From NCBI GenBank assembly GCA_013115125.1, contig JABANN010000261.1:1-46221 (forward strand): 46,221 nt of DNA, read 5' to 3'. Positions 35,258-45,851 of this stretch are shown here, one piece after another. The position numbers and the translations under genes are program-made. Every line of letters begins with the position of its first letter. Within the stretch, counting starts at the first letter, position 1. Source of the stretch: Perkinsus olseni. Its lineage: Eukaryota; Perkinsozoa; Perkinsida. Under the pieces are notes generated by a model. That model was not told where the DNA came from and ran no database searches. It worked only from the letters and a program-made list of their open reading frames with translations.

Positions 35258-35427
35258 GCTACTAGAACAAGAATAACAGCAGCTATAATGTAAAGTACAG
35301 TGATACCGACGATTAAACAGCCTGCTAGAAGTGGGGGAAGTACACACGCGTACCGGTATTATTCGCGCACTTTAAACCGGCGCACAACCGTCGATATCTG
35401 AGAAGACCCATTTGAAAGTTACTTCCC
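35258..35427. promoter_or_regulatory. Divergent promoter interval of the ataxin-2 and His-rich genes
   Basis: The 170 bases between the minus-strand ATG at 35257 and the plus-strand ATG at 35428 must contain both 5' flanks. A GC-rich block with TTCGCGCAC and CCGGCGCAC is present at 35359-35385. No specific element can be proven. Confidence 0.35.
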
Positions 35428-35865
35428 ATGATTCTGCATTCTCATCATCATCCTCTTCACCCTCATGATGATAGCTCCACCACGACCGCTTTCTTCAGAT
35501 CTCGACGACGGCATCGGCACCATCACGGTGATGCTGCTGCTGATGCTTATCGGTCGTGCTGCTGCTGCTGCCTCTCTCAGGTCCATCAATCTTTGTCATC
35601 CCTACTGGTGGAGGTGGTGGATGTGGGTGCCATGGTGGTGGTATGTTCAGCTTCAATGGAGATACGCTCAGTGGACTGGCTGGAATGACGAGATATCTTT
35701 CAGTGCGCCCTATCATCATCTACCACTATGATGATCATCACACCCTCAGGCCCACATGAGGAGGTCCTGTGCTCGGACTGCTGTTGCTATGCATGCTCTG
35801 TGATGATCATGATTATGATGACGCCTCCTTGCTGTATTATAAAGTCATGTTATGTTGGTCATTGA
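35428..35865 (+). CDS. His/Arg-rich small protein, first of a tandem pair
   Basis: Exon 1 (from the ATG at 35428) is His-rich (LHSHHHPLHPHDDSSTTT) and ends FFRSRRRHRHHH. A 53-base phase-1 intron leads to GPSIFVIPTGGGGGCGCHGG then MFSFNGDTLSGLAGMTRYLS. A second intron begins with GTGCGC; the acceptor is uncertain and I chose the path ending in a Cys-rich segment (EVLCSDCCCYACS) with TGA at 35863-35865. The gene at 35896-36313 repeats the same elements in the same order with its intron at the same place, so this is a tandem duplicate. I know no family. His clusters may bind metal or pH-switch; that is a guess. There is no signal peptide. Confidence 0.6.
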
Positions 35866-35895
35866 GCCAATCATCTTCCCCTCAGTATATCTTCC

Positions 35896-36313
35896 ATGAA
35901 TGACCATCATCTAGCTACCATACAACACGGTGCTCCTATAACCCATTTCCTGTACGTAGGACATCATCACCATACCACCTTCCATGGAGAACCTCATCAA
36001 CAGCCTACTGGCTTCTTCCGTGGTAAAAGGAGACGCCATCGTCATCGTCACCATCATCAGAATGGTAACCATCCCCCTAAATGCCACACTACTAGTCATT
36101 CCCCAGTAGGCCCGAATGTATATATGATCCCTGGTTCCTTCACTGACAACACACTCCTCAACACAGCGGCTGTCACCAGGATGACACAGGTTCTATCGAT
36201 ACTAGTGAGTCTCCTCTTACATACCTTCTCTTCAGTTGTTGGCTGATCAGCGTTGTGCCAAGGATGCTCACCATTGCCCACATGATAAGACCTGCCCTAT
36301 AGTCCTGCTATAG
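35896..36313 (+). CDS. His/Arg-rich small protein, second of a tandem pair
   Basis: From the ATG at 35896 the first exon is His-rich (YVGHHHHTTFHGEPHQQPTG) and ends FFRGKRRRHRHRHHHQN. A 47-base phase-1 intron leads to GPNVYMIPGSFTDNTLLNTA then AVTRMTQ. A second intron of 48 bases leads to a Cys/His-rich end (LLADQRCAKDAHHCPHDKTC) and the TAG at 36311. FFR-x-RRRHRH, the following GPxxxxIP, and the F-x-x-x-T-L-x-x-x-A-x-x-T-R segment align with the gene at 35428-35865, including the first intron in phase 1 directly before the shared Gly-Pro. The C-terminal C-x11-C-type arrangement could bind a metal ion. The function is unknown. Confidence 0.7.
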
Positions 36314-36399
36314 ATATGATCATCATTATTATGTTGTTATCAGCAGCTATTCGACTTAGACTTCAGTGAGCCTCTCTTAGTGATGGTAGGTAAGGTATT

Positions 36400-37448
36400 A
36401 TGATGCTCTCAAATAAATGTCAATGCGGCAGTCGGATCCATGAGGATCTGGCGTGTGATACCGATGACAAAACCCAGCAAGTTGCCCAACTCCAAGATGC
36501 TCTCACCGTTCTACACAGTGAGAAGCTTCAACAATGTCGACACATAGCGGAGTTGCGAGAGAGGATTGGTATGCAACGCTGTGAGCCCTGTGAGTACCAT
36601 CGGTCGATAATGCCAGGTAAACAGTCTAGAGAGAACCGTCTCCTCGCTGAGAAGTTAGCCACTGTTATAGCAGAGGTGTCGAGGGGAGTTAGGTCCTCCT
36701 CCAGTAGCCGCTCTGTGGTTGGGACGAGAAGCATCGGCACCGGTACCACGGATGGTGGTGAACAGGTGCTCTGGCAGGGGATATTGAACTGCTATCGTCA
36801 CTCGATCAGAGTATCCTCCTTCTGACACCAAAAGAGAGTAGAAGTAGTAAGAACTATCTGGAGGTGTTCAGGATGGACTACTCTCCTGGCTCCAACGAGT
36901 CATCACCTGTTTCGAAGAGAAAGCTCTCTCTTGGGGCTATCTACGAGGATCAGAACTGGTGTGATGTTGGCCGAAGGAAAGACTTCCCCAGTACTAACTC
37001 GACAGTCTCCAGTAGCGACTTACTAATAGAGGTGAGCAGGATTGTCCCGCTCGTGTTGCTTCAGTACACTAATATCATTGTATTCACTCAGGAGGCGTCC
37101 CTTCCCGATAGAGTTCAGCTGTTGGTAGGGGCGTACGATACCCATGTCGGCATACCCGGAGTCCTCTTCCGTCCTACCAAGTCGGCAAGTAGCTTATCAA
37201 CTCTCAGTGTCGTTTGCTGCGGGGGTGCCATCAGTTTTATAGGTGGTTACGTTTTGGCTGGTAAATGGGGCCATTCAGACGTGATGGTTGGCGTAGAGCC
37301 AGAACATATGGAGTTCCTGGGCTGCGTCTTCACCAACTCTGGTCGGATAGTCACCGGATGTGTTCATCTCTCCGGTGACTCAGTGAGCATACAGTGGGAG
37401 TTTGGTCAGACGTGGACCCGCAAGAAGGAGGAGGACGACGACAATTGA
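36400..37448 (+). CDS. Coiled-coil protein with unrecognised C-terminal domain
   Basis: From the ATG pair at 36400 a Cys motif (NKCQCGSRIHEDLACDTDD) is followed by a coiled coil (VAQLQDALTVLHSEKLQQCR, HIAELRERIG), a 48-base intron, and more helix (KQSRENRLLAEKLATVIAEV). A 35-base intron in phase 1 connects to DIELLSSLDQSILLLTPKES and a Ser-rich linker. After a 60-base intron the C-terminal part is beta-like (SLPDRVQLLVGAYDTHVGIP, GAISFIGGYVLAGKWGHSDV, FLGCVFTNSGRIVTGCVHLS) and ends with KKEEDDDN and TGA at 37448. The overall layout, a coiled coil plus a compact C-terminal domain, recalls scaffold or cytoskeletal proteins. I do not recognise it. The path is internally consistent in frame through all introns. 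Confidence 0.7.
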
Positions 37449-37865
37449 ATTATTATTTCTCAAATTCACTGGTGTTCATGAGCGTATCATTCACTTCACT
37501 CGCTCCTTGCGTTGGTAGGTCGATAATCAAGGTAGGGTACGCCGACAACTCAGCGCGCTGTACACGGCAAGCCTCGATTAAACGCAGAAAAGTACCGTTC
37601 TCTCCCACCGTTGACTCGATCCTTATCCTATTCGTTTACTGTATTATATCATCGTAGCATAATGGCAGCGGATGGACGCTGTATGGCGACTGAGGGTGTC
37701 TCCTTGTTAGTGGTGAGTGCTACGTCGAATAGTCGGTAGTTTTGCAGTGAAAACAATGTTCACATAACTAATCAGTGGATGATCGAGTAAGTACTCCTCT
37801 GGGACCGCAGCGCCTTTGACATCGGCCGATTATGATAACACGATACGCTTGTCAGTAGAAATGAA
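37449..37865. other. Convergent intergenic interval
   Basis: This lies between the 3' ends of the plus-strand gene at 36400-37448 and the minus-strand gene at 37866-38357. An open plus-strand frame at 37394-37657 continues in another phase and has no support. I see no repeat or RNA gene. Confidence 0.55.
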
Positions 37866-38357
37866 TCAAAGTTCCACTTCGACGTCCATGGTGCTACCCG
37901 ACTGATGATTTGACATGCTTGCTTTGGCATTCCCTGATACCTTCAATCCGCCGCCCTCCTGAAATGAGCTGGACTGAGTCGAGGAGGTCAGCGAATAAGA
38001 TGGGCAGGCATGCCCCAACCTCAGTTGTGGACTCCCGAGTTTCTGCTTCTACTCTGACCATCTCCTCTCGGTAGGTCGCGAGCTGCTCTCTGAGACAACA
38101 AAGCATCAACAACCGTCCTGGCACCCGTCGCTCTTCCACCTGAATTCAGGCAGTCTGTCAGTGAACTCGGCCTTCTTTGCCGAGGCCCAATCAGTGAGGA
38201 AATCTCCGCTGTTGTGGTAGTCTCCCTGTCCAGTGTGATGACAGTAAGCATTGAGCCGTACCACATCCCCTGGGACATCGTCTATGTATAGAGTGCCTGT
38301 AGCCCCGTCCTCTCCCTGTATGGTTGTACCTCTATTCACCTGGCCTTGAGTTGACAT
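37866..38357 (-). CDS. Small unrecognised helical protein
   Basis: The ATG at 38357 starts MSTQGQ and leads to GTLYIDDVPGDVVRLNAY, then FLTDWASAKKAEFTDRLPEF. An intron of about 56 bases connects in frame to REQLATYREEMVRVEAETRE, a helical and acidic segment. A 60-base intron then leads to a soluble end (LKVSGNAKASMSNHQSGSTM, DVEVEL) and the TGA at 37866. In-frame GT...AG stretches within the first part could be further introns. I do not recognise the family; the helical centre could be a subunit interface. The gene is divergent from the next plus-strand gene, whose ATG is about 150 bases away. Confidence 0.6.
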
Positions 38358-38510
38358 GAAATGAACAGAGGCCCTGGATGGATGGGGTGGTGGTGCAGAC
38401 TGTCCGCACGTAGATGACCACAGTTGGTGATGCAATAACCGACCCGAACCTGATAAGGAGGCGCTACAAGACAGACTTTTCTCTCTAGTCGATTTCCCAA
38501 CCTGCTATCC

Positions 38511-39485
38511 ATGCGCAACCTCGATGATGGATTATACTCATTCTCGAGTGGATATCGTGAGGACACAGTCCGACTCGAATACCTACATGACTCGTCTGAA
38601 CTCCCTGAACAGGCTGAACAGCTACAGTATACCCGTATCGAGGGAGCTCCATCACAGACAACTCTCTGGGTATTCGCGGTAGAAGGTCTCTCGCGATACT
38701 CCGGATGGATCCTGTCTCAGAATCATCAGAATGACTACAGCTCCTCTTCGTACCCCTCTCATTGGTGAGATAGTCTACGCCGACCTGGAGGAATGCGACC
38801 TTATCTGCTACGCCACGCATGGACCACGCACAAGCTGTCTGATGGGAGAAGAGCTCAGATCATCACACGCCATGTTGCACCCACCATCGCTATATCTATC
38901 CCTTCCGAGGAGATGTTCAAGTGATGCCATTCGACCGACTGGTCCGACACGAACTCATCAACTCCTGGTGCCACCTCGAGTGGAGTGTCCGAGTATCTGC
39001 AGGCTGCATTGGTCGAGGACCGAGGAAGGGCCCCGAGCGCGATCGTTATGTGTCGGGAGGGAGGTGAAGATCGATTTACATCGAGATCTTCTCTACGCCC
39101 AACATGAGGTGATATACGATCCAGCCAGTCAAGCCGCCGAAGTGAATAGTAGAATTAAGAGAGAGAAGATGAACCGCACAGAGGGAGAGGGGGTAGGGTT
39201 TCGATATGGTCGTGCTGAGGGAAGGATGGTAGGTATGATGCCTTGGCAGGGGAAGGCACCGACAATGTCCTATCGACTCTGTTGTCCGATTGCCCCTCTC
39301 CTGGTGGTGTGGTCTTGGGTGTATCTATACCACCTGAGCATAGTGGAATGGGCCCGATCTTCCACTCAGAGGTGTATCTGAATAATAAGCATGATAGGAG
39401 TAATGAGTGTCTTCAGGAAGTATCACTCGCCAGAAGTGGTAACCTCGGTGATGTGGTGCGACCATGGCATTGGTATGAGTTCTAA
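38511..39485 (+). CDS. Unrecognised spliced gene
   Basis: Exon 1 from the ATG at 38511 reads GLYSFSSGYREDTVRLEYLH then LQYTRIEGAPSQTTLW and ends at a good donor; a 51-base intron follows. The middle (38770-39060) is open in all three frames, each of which reads like protein in places (for example RAQIITRHVAPTIAISIPSE in one and YIYPFRGDVQVMPFDRLVRH in another), so the path there is unresolved. Further on, VIYDPASQAAE is flanked by usual-length introns. The last exon reads EGTDNVLSTLLSDCPSPGGV, VLGVSIPPEHSGMGPIFHSE and ends with WHWYEF and TAA at 39483-39485. I do not recognise the product. Its stop codon overlaps that of the convergent gene. Confidence 0.5.
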
Positions 39486-40031
39486 GCCTGTTGCATGGCT
39501 ACTAGCAGGAATGGAGTTCTTGCTATACATCTCATCGATAGCATGACCCATGGAAGATGGCAAGGGGCATCTACAGTCAACATTGGGGTGGCTGCCTCTG
39601 ATGGCGTAAAGTCGTACCGTATGAGTACAGCCCTGCCCTCGAGGAGGGCAACAGTCGTTGCTTGTATACTCGGTCCCATCCCGTGTAATCGACACATCCA
39701 CTCAGTCTTGGATACGTGGAGGTCGGTGGATGCAGCGGCAGAAGGGTTGTCGAGTAGCAGCACCTCTATGAAAGCCGACACTGTTGTGGCCGGTATATGC
39801 AACTGATAGGGCGTCTTTGGGCATGGCTGCCTCAACCTCACTACCCACTTTGTCAACAATACTCTCGGCTTCAACCGACCCTTCTACGAGCCAACCATCC
39901 AATGCTATAATTCGTACAGAGTTCTCTCTGTGGGGGCCGTAGTGGAGCAGTGATATGTTACCGCATAGACGCTTACGTACAGTATAGGGTATTATGAGAG
40001 GAGTGTGAAATGTGGGACTAGATGTATCCAT
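39482..40031 (-). CDS. Unrecognised small protein, two exons
   Basis: Exon 1 (40031-39845) starts MDTSSPTFHTPLIIPYTVRK and continues LLHYGPHRENSVRIIALDGW then LVEGSVEAESIVDKV. A 64-base intron (39844-39781) in phase 1 joins exon 2 (39780-39482): SAFIEVLLLDNPSAAASTDL, CRLHGMGPSIQATTVALLEG, RAVLIRYDFTPSEAATPMLT, ending LLVAMQQA with TAG at 39482-39484. The protein has 161 residues, is soluble and has mixed alpha/beta character. I do not recognise it. The start lies about 70 bases after the stop of the preceding minus-strand gene. The stop overlaps the stop of the convergent plus-strand gene by two bases. Confidence 0.65.
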
Positions 40032-40101
40032 CTTACTCAGTGGTGAGGGAAGATACGCCCTGAGCTACAACATCAGGTGTAACATTAGTATCGCCATGAA
40101 C

Positions 40102-40752
40102 TCACAGTTGGCGTATGACCTCACTGTGCTCAAGTGTCAGTCTGCCGTAATCACAAGCAGCCCTCTCGAGTAAAGCGGAAATCCTGGGCATGAGACGCTC
40201 CGCTAGAGAAGCATAGTGGAGGCTGTTTGAAGGGTCCTTCAAATACCCGAGTGCCACACCTATCGGCCGGTGGCTACCAGGGACGGTATGACAGTCCCTC
40301 ATCCTCCTCACCTATTCGGTCAATGACGGATTCACACCCTTCACCTGCATCAAGAATAGCGCCGACGATTGCCTTCACTGAGTCTTCTTTGGTTCCATTC
40401 CTATCGTCTATAAGCACTGTAGAGTCGCCATCGTGCGCATATGGCCGCATGAGGGGGCTCCAAGGAACTCTACTGCCTGAGATCGACGTACAGATTGAGT
40501 GTGGGAGGAGCGACCAGAGCGGCCTGAGAGATGGTGGTGACCTGTGAGGATGTAGCGGAGGCTGCCAAGCTGATCCAATAGCCCGAACAGACTGTGATGC
40601 CAACCACTTGTGAAGAGGCTGCCTCCGCCATCACTCTTGAGTATCCCCCCCAGTGCTGTATTGATACTAGAGGCACTAGGTGGGGTAGCCAAGGTGAGAG
40701 CTTCTCTGGTAAGCCGAGCCAGACGGGCAACCACTATGGCCGTGTTCAGATC

Positions 40753-40789
<37 letters not shown>

Positions 40790-41125
40790 GCAGCAGCATT
40801 GTTCTCTTCTTGAGCAGCAGGCTCCTCTATGACCATCCATGACTCATCAAGTATCGGCTCCGAGGCCTTGCCGAGTGAGATCTGCTGCACACCGGCCCTC
40901 CTGTCGACAGTACACGCTCTGTATGCTTGGCGATACCGGGGGAATCTGATGAGCAGCGTTTCATAGTCGTCAGTCATAAGAGTGACCTCACGTGAGGTAG
41001 GCCAGCATATCAGAGTTCTGTAGCATTGTTGGGTCTATGTCATCAACCCTGATGCTAGACGCAGCACTCCCTATCAGTAACAGGACCACCAGCACCAGCA
41101 CCAGCAGCAGCAGCAGCAGGAGCAT
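40102..41125 (-). CDS. Secretory-pathway protein with a poly-Asp tract
   Basis: The ATG at 41125 starts a strong signal peptide or anchor (MLLLLLLLVLVLVVLLLIGS). After IRVDDIDPTMLQNSDMLAYL a 46-base phase-2 intron leads to FPRYRQAYRACTVDRRAGVQ, QISLGKASEPILDESWMVIE, then a run of eleven Asp codons (GAT repeats, 40757-40790). A helical part follows (LNTAIVVARLARLTREALTL, LFTSGWHHSLFGLLDQLGSL). Later exons read KEDSVKAIVGAILDAGEGCE and GVALGYLKDPSNSLHYASLA and end RLTLEHSEVIRQL with TGA at 40102. The helical repeats could suit an armadillo-type nucleotide-exchange factor of the ER (SIL1-like), but no diagnostic motif was found, so I leave it unnamed. The Asp tract suggests a lumenal calcium-binding segment. 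Confidence 0.65.
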
Positions 41126-41240
41126 GATAATGATATGAGGTTGAACTAATGCTGTGGTAGGGAGTCTACAGGCCCAAGGATGGCGACGCAACAATAATTA
41201 AGCAGTGCAAATGTATCATGTTGTTGTTGTTGATGATTGG

Positions 41241-42889
41241 TCAGTGTGCCGCAGCGCCTGTACTAAGGTGTTTTCGGTAGTGACTGTTCCTCTTCATCAC
41301 AGCAGAAGCCTTGCCAGTGAATCTCGACATGCCCCCTGGGGAAGAGTCTTCCTCACTAGCCTGATGACCTCGTCTAGGAGTGATCTCTAAGGATGCCGCT
41401 CGTCTCCTTGCAGGAGCACCACCTCGTTGGTGGCATTTCGGTGTATCATGATTACTCTGACGGCCCACCTAATCACGATAACAGCGATTATACTGGGCAT
41501 ATAGATTGCCCCTCACCCTCCGAGATATTGAACTGAATATTCCATTCACTCGCTCTGGCAGCTGTAGGCGGTTACCAAAGAAGCTGCTGCTACTGCTGCT
41601 GCTGTTGGGGGCTCCACCTAAAGTCCAAAAATGGTCCACTCTCCTGTCACCTTAGATGCTCACCATGCAAGTACTCGTCACGGATGACCGATCTCTTGCC
41701 CTCCAACGTTGGGCCAATGCTGTCGTTGCCCTCTGCGGTAGGGGGCTGTGGTGGTGGCTGTGGACTTGTCGGTGCTGAGCCCGCTAGAGGACGGTATACC
41801 TCCACCATGAGCAGTGAATCGGAAGAGGTATCGGAAGAGACTCACCCCTCGGATCATCTGTGATTCAACCCATTTATGCCATTGATGGAAAGGTACCTGA
41901 GGTGATGCTAACAACAACACTCTCGAAGTAGTACAACCAACCTTCTCCTCACATGCTCTCCTATAGAGGTCTCTCGGGTCGAACAGGCCGAGGTTATCCA
42001 AGTAAGTTGAGTTTAGTTTAACAGCTAATACAACCATACGGAAGTATTCCTCCTGTATGCAGTATGATGTCATAGCATCATCTTCAGAAGGCCTACCTCG
42101 GCTGACATGGGCTTGCTCGGGGGTATAGCACAACAGTCTTCACCACTTGCGGCTGTGGTGGCGGGTGATGATATAGGTGCCACTGCTGCTGTTGATTGAT
42201 GATGCTTCCCTCCTAAGTACATGCTTAGTATGCTCCTCTTACCCGCTAGGTTGATGATGGCAATACCTATGTCCAGCCCATTGGCTTGGACTACACTCAG
42301 CAGACGATTGTTCTCGGCATGCAATCTGCAAGAAGGGTTTTGAGGACCAAGGAACGCAGTTGCCGTTGTAGGTATGACAACCTTCTCATCTCTTCTATGC
42401 ACTGCCGTGTAATCTCTTCCTTCCGGTCTAATTCAAGTTGAGCTATACCAAGCTTCCCTCGAAGCAGCAGATTCTCTTGTGTCTTGGTCATAAGGGAGTC
42501 CTGCAATCTTACCTAATCACAATTTTCAATACCTGTTGAAGCTCTCCTCAAACTGCACTTGCCATATCCCTTGATAAGGCTCGTCGTTCGAGGAGTACCC
42601 TCTGCAAGGCTCGGTCATGCCCCTCCTCCACCCCACTTGCATGATACCCATGATACTCTATGAGCGGTGTGCCCTGCAATAATGATGTTTCACCTCTCGA
42701 CAGCCATTGCCAATGTGTTCAACTATTCCACCAGTTCAAGCAAAGCTATCTCACTTGGAGTTGCGGACGAGAAGAGTGAATGCTCTCTGATGAATTATGT
42801 AGCTCATGAGTGATGGGAGGAGGGCCAGTGCCGACCTCCGCTGTAGTATGATCCTCTCTCGAGCCACTCTCCGATGGGCATGAAGCCAT
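41241..42889 (-). CDS. Coiled-coil protein, unrecognised
   Basis: The ATG at 42889 starts MASCPSESGSREDHTTAEVG. An intron leads to LIEYHGYHASGVEEGHDRAL and a coiled coil across a 41-base intron: VLLERRALSRDMASA, VRLQDSLMTKTQENLLLRGK, LGIAQLELDRKEEITRQCIE, then after a 57-base intron LHAENNRLLSVVQANGLDIG. Further exons read EEYFRMVVLAVKLNSTYLDN, LGLFDPRDLYRRACEEK and VPFHQWHKWVESQMIRG. Near the end are a Ser run, LQLPERVNGIFSSISRR, a 48-base intron and a basic C-terminus (KCHQRGGAPARRRAASLEIT) with TGA at 41241. The DNLGLFDPRDLYRRACEE segment has a domain-like look, but I cannot name it. Structural roles such as centriole or cytoskeleton scaffold are guesses. The exons between 41670 and 41840 are unresolved. 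Confidence 0.65.
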
Positions 42890-43522
42890 GAAACTACAAG
42901 AACTGAGAGAAGAGTCGTTCTATAGGATGCAGGGTACTGTTTATGTACGAAGTTGGACGACCGATGACGGTCGGAGTGATCTGATGCTCAACGCGATAAG
43001 CTTGAAGCCTTACTCTAGGTCAAGCAAGGACAATGTCTGAAACAGACGGATACCGAGTTATGCTACCCGATGTCTCATTCTACTATGACGGAAAAGTAAA
43101 AATCAGAAGCTACGCTATGCAGCGTTGTGAGCTCGGATGGTGAGACATGCCCTTTCATTTTTATGAAGCTCACTCGCAGCAGGCTCCCCCAGGTTCCTAT
43201 TGATGATAAGACGTATGATGTCACTCCATGACTATCCTCCTAACACCATGTTGCTACGTAGGCCTTGAAGGGTAGCGCGACCCTCATAACCTAGACCTCC
43301 CCGAGCGGAGATGAATAGCAAGAAAGCTATGGGAGGACGGTTCAGGCACACTGAGGCGATTCAACAGAAGGATAACGTGATTTCCGGTTGAAAGGCAGGA
43401 ATGCTGGAAGGGCTCTGTTGCCAGTAATCGAGAATAGGCATACTCTCATGTGCTCCCACCACTCCGACAGTACGAATAGTCCCGTCATTGACAAGCAAGG
43501 CTTCTGAAGAGAATCATCGTCA
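42890..43522. other. Interval between two minus-strand genes
   Basis: This should contain the 3' end of the SET-like gene and the promoter of the coiled-coil gene. An open minus-strand frame at 43342-43575 continues past the assumed SET-like stop (RVCLFSITGNRALPAFLPF) and could be a further exon. Otherwise nothing is supported. Confidence 0.45.
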
Positions 43523-44683
43523 TCATTCGATGTCGGAATCATAGCTGTCTTCTGTTTGTGCCCAATGGCATCCATCTGCTACTACATAATCCCGTGCCTC
43601 AGCGTAGCCATCACCATAATAGATGAATAGCTCAGAGCCTGCCTCTACTACGCTGGATGTGTATCTGTCAGTAAGATCTGGAGGAGGATGGTCTAGGGTG
43701 GTCTAGGGTGGTGGTGCTACATCTGGGGGCATGCTTCCTTCCTAATTTTCCATTGGCAATTGGTGCTTCTACCCGGCGGGGGCTCATTAATTCGGAACCC
43801 AACGGAAGCTCTCCATTCCAAGCAAACAGCCTGTAAAGATATCTTGGACCACAGCGAGCGATTCACACCGCTACCTCACTGGAATGGTCACTTATGTTGC
43901 CGTCAGTCGGATCTATTGTCCAGTTGCCGCCAGTACCACCAACAGTGGCGTTGTAGTGCGGGTTAGATACATGAGACGAGTGTATCCAGTACCTACAACG
44001 GGAGGAACCATCACAGGGACGAGGAGTTCATACCGGTATACCCATCCATTGAAGAAACAAGAGTATTCGCTGGAAGATCAACAGTGGTGAAGACTGACAG
44101 CTGGCCTTCAGGTAGCCAATCGGAATGGGCCTATGAGAAGACACCAATAAGAGCCATCGGAGTGCTCCTTCTCCTCCTCCTACCCTCCACTCACCAGTAC
44201 GAATCGTTCATCCCTAGGTCCAGTGCAGAGCTCCTGTAGACCCTCAATGGCACTCTTGACTGCTCCTAGACATGTACGGATACCATCCGAAGACGGCGGT
44301 CCAACCAGGTCAACATCTTCCCCTTGTGATAGCACCCATAACCTGGGACAATACTAAAGATGCATGGCAGTCTGGTTGTAGCCATTACGGGTCCTCAGAA
44401 CTAGAGTATACTCCCCCCTCCAGTCTACCACCTGCATCTGCTACTTTTTGTTGTAGTTGTACGCCTAGCCGCTGGCCTGATGATGATTGCCAGGATGGGG
44501 TGATTGAGAGGTAGGGTGCTTACAGTGGAGCAAAAGCTCTTTAGGTTGGGTATTAGCAGTACTCTTCCGACCATCTTCACATAGCCTACAGCAGGCAGCA
44601 TCCAAATCACACAAGAGGTCGAATAATCTATCTGGCAGGGGATCCACCGTCATTGGTGGGGAGAGGGAGCTGAAGACTTCCAT
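43523..44683 (-). CDS. SET-domain-like protein (probable lysine methyltransferase)
   Basis: The ATG at 44683 starts MEVFSSLSPPMTVDPLPDRL and a helical N-terminal part (FDLLCDLDAACCRLCEDG; CQRLGVQLQQKVADAG; IRTCLGAVKSAIEGLQELC) joined by introns of 47 and 48 bases. Then comes WLPEGQLSVFTTVDLPANTL then VSSMDGYTG, which fits the opening of a SET domain (G-x-G-L-F-A ... I-x-x-G-x-x-I-x-x-Y-x-G). Further on are FRINEPPPGRSTNCQW, like the Asn-Glu-Pro variant of the N-H-S-C cofactor motif, and VVEAGSELFIYYGDGYAEAR, the closing G-E-L-x-x-x-Y-G motif. SET proteins methylate lysines using S-adenosylmethionine. Some joins between these pieces (43690-44050) are ambiguous and more than one frame is open. 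An 11-bp tandem duplication (GGTCTAGGGTG) lies at 43689-43710, probably in an intron. Confidence 0.5.
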
Positions 44684-44752
44684 TGGATGATGATAAAACA
44701 CAACAGTAAGAGTGATGATGACGTTGAGGAAACAATAGGTGAATAGGAAACA

Positions 44753-45820
44753 TCAATAATCTTGTGATTCGACAATCCGTCTACTAGGTAGGTGCTTCTT
44801 CTCCTTAGCTGCCTCCCTCTTCTGTCTTTTGGCCATAACCCTTTCCTGTGCCCCCTTGCCCTTCCCAGCTGTCTCACGCAGCATAGCATCCTTAACTCGT
44901 TTCCTAACCTCCGATTGCTTAGGGAAGTACGGCATCTTACCTGATATCCTCAGAATCAGACCGCATTCTCACCTACCAACCTCGCCGAGGGTTGTGTGAA
45001 CAGAGACTATGGTAGTGCATCCACCCATTAGTACCAGTCTTAGCAACCTGTTCCCTTTGCTTCTGCCGTATATCCTTCATTGCTTCATGTTTCAATGATA
45101 ACCGTCGACGTGCCTGCATGATGATGTTACTAGCATCAACAGTTCACTACGGCCTCCTACCACATCCTGAGATTGCATACGTTTAAGCTCGGCTTGGATG
45201 CCCTCTGCTTCTGCTATTTTTCCTTTCTTTTTCAACTTGGCCATTTCCTTATTCATCTCTGCCATCTCCGACTCTCGATACTGAAGGAAGGTACTGTTCA
45301 GCGATGGCCTCTTGAGTCTACTGGCGTACATCATTGAGGAAGGAGTAGGCCTTAGCGAAGCCCTCAGCATTGAACGAGCCAGTGAGGTCATTGAATCGAG
45401 GGTCGGTTATAATGGCAGATGAACCGCTGCTACTGCTGGACTTGCGCTCCCGGCCAGCCGATACCGGTGCCCGTGATGAGACCTCTAAGGGCCTAATCAA
45501 AGGAGGATGTGAGCAGGCGATTGAGGATTAGTATACCTATTCTTCTCCGATCGAGTCTTTTTCTTCTGGCTAGTGGCAGGTACCGCAGCACTGGTCCTAG
45601 CATGCTCGGCTTTTGCTCTCCTCGGAACCTCTGACGGCTTATGGGTTGTATCTATTGATCAACTCCTTTCGAGCCATTACTGGATATTCTACCCCATCCT
45701 AGCCTCACCTAGCCTCTCTTCCTCCTCTTCCACCACTCTCTCCTCTTCCTCATCGCTACTACTACTACTGCTAACATCCTCCCAGGCATCATGATTGGCT
45801 CCCCTTCGACGATGCGACAT
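44753..45820 (-). CDS. RRP36: Ribosomal RNA processing protein RRP36
   Basis: RRP36 is a nucleolar factor of the small-subunit processome needed for early 18S rRNA cleavages. The ATG at 45820 starts MSHRRRGANHDAWEDVSSSS and an acidic tract. After introns comes the family core: KNRPLEVSSRAPVSAGRERK, DPRFNDLTGSFNAEGFAKAY, SFLND, then across a 49-base intron YRESEMAEMNKEMAKLKKKG and KIAEAEGIQAELKRMQSQ. The next exons read ARRRLSLKHEAMKDIRQKQR and, after a longer intron, GKMPYFPKQSEVRKRVKDAM and ERVMAKRQKREAAKEKKHLP. The motifs R-P-x-E-x-S, D-P-R-F and G-K-x-P-Y/F-x-x-K appear in the expected order and spacing. The stop is TGA at 44753. The N-terminal acidic exon and its joins are the least certain part. 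Confidence 0.92.
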
Positions 45821-45851
45821 GGTGGAAGATGAGTAACCCTGAGGAGGTCTC

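Noticed and set aside
39233-39249. A 17-base intron near the end of the 38511-39485 gene
   Set aside because: A 41-base alternative with the same acceptor exists, so the ultrashort form is not needed.
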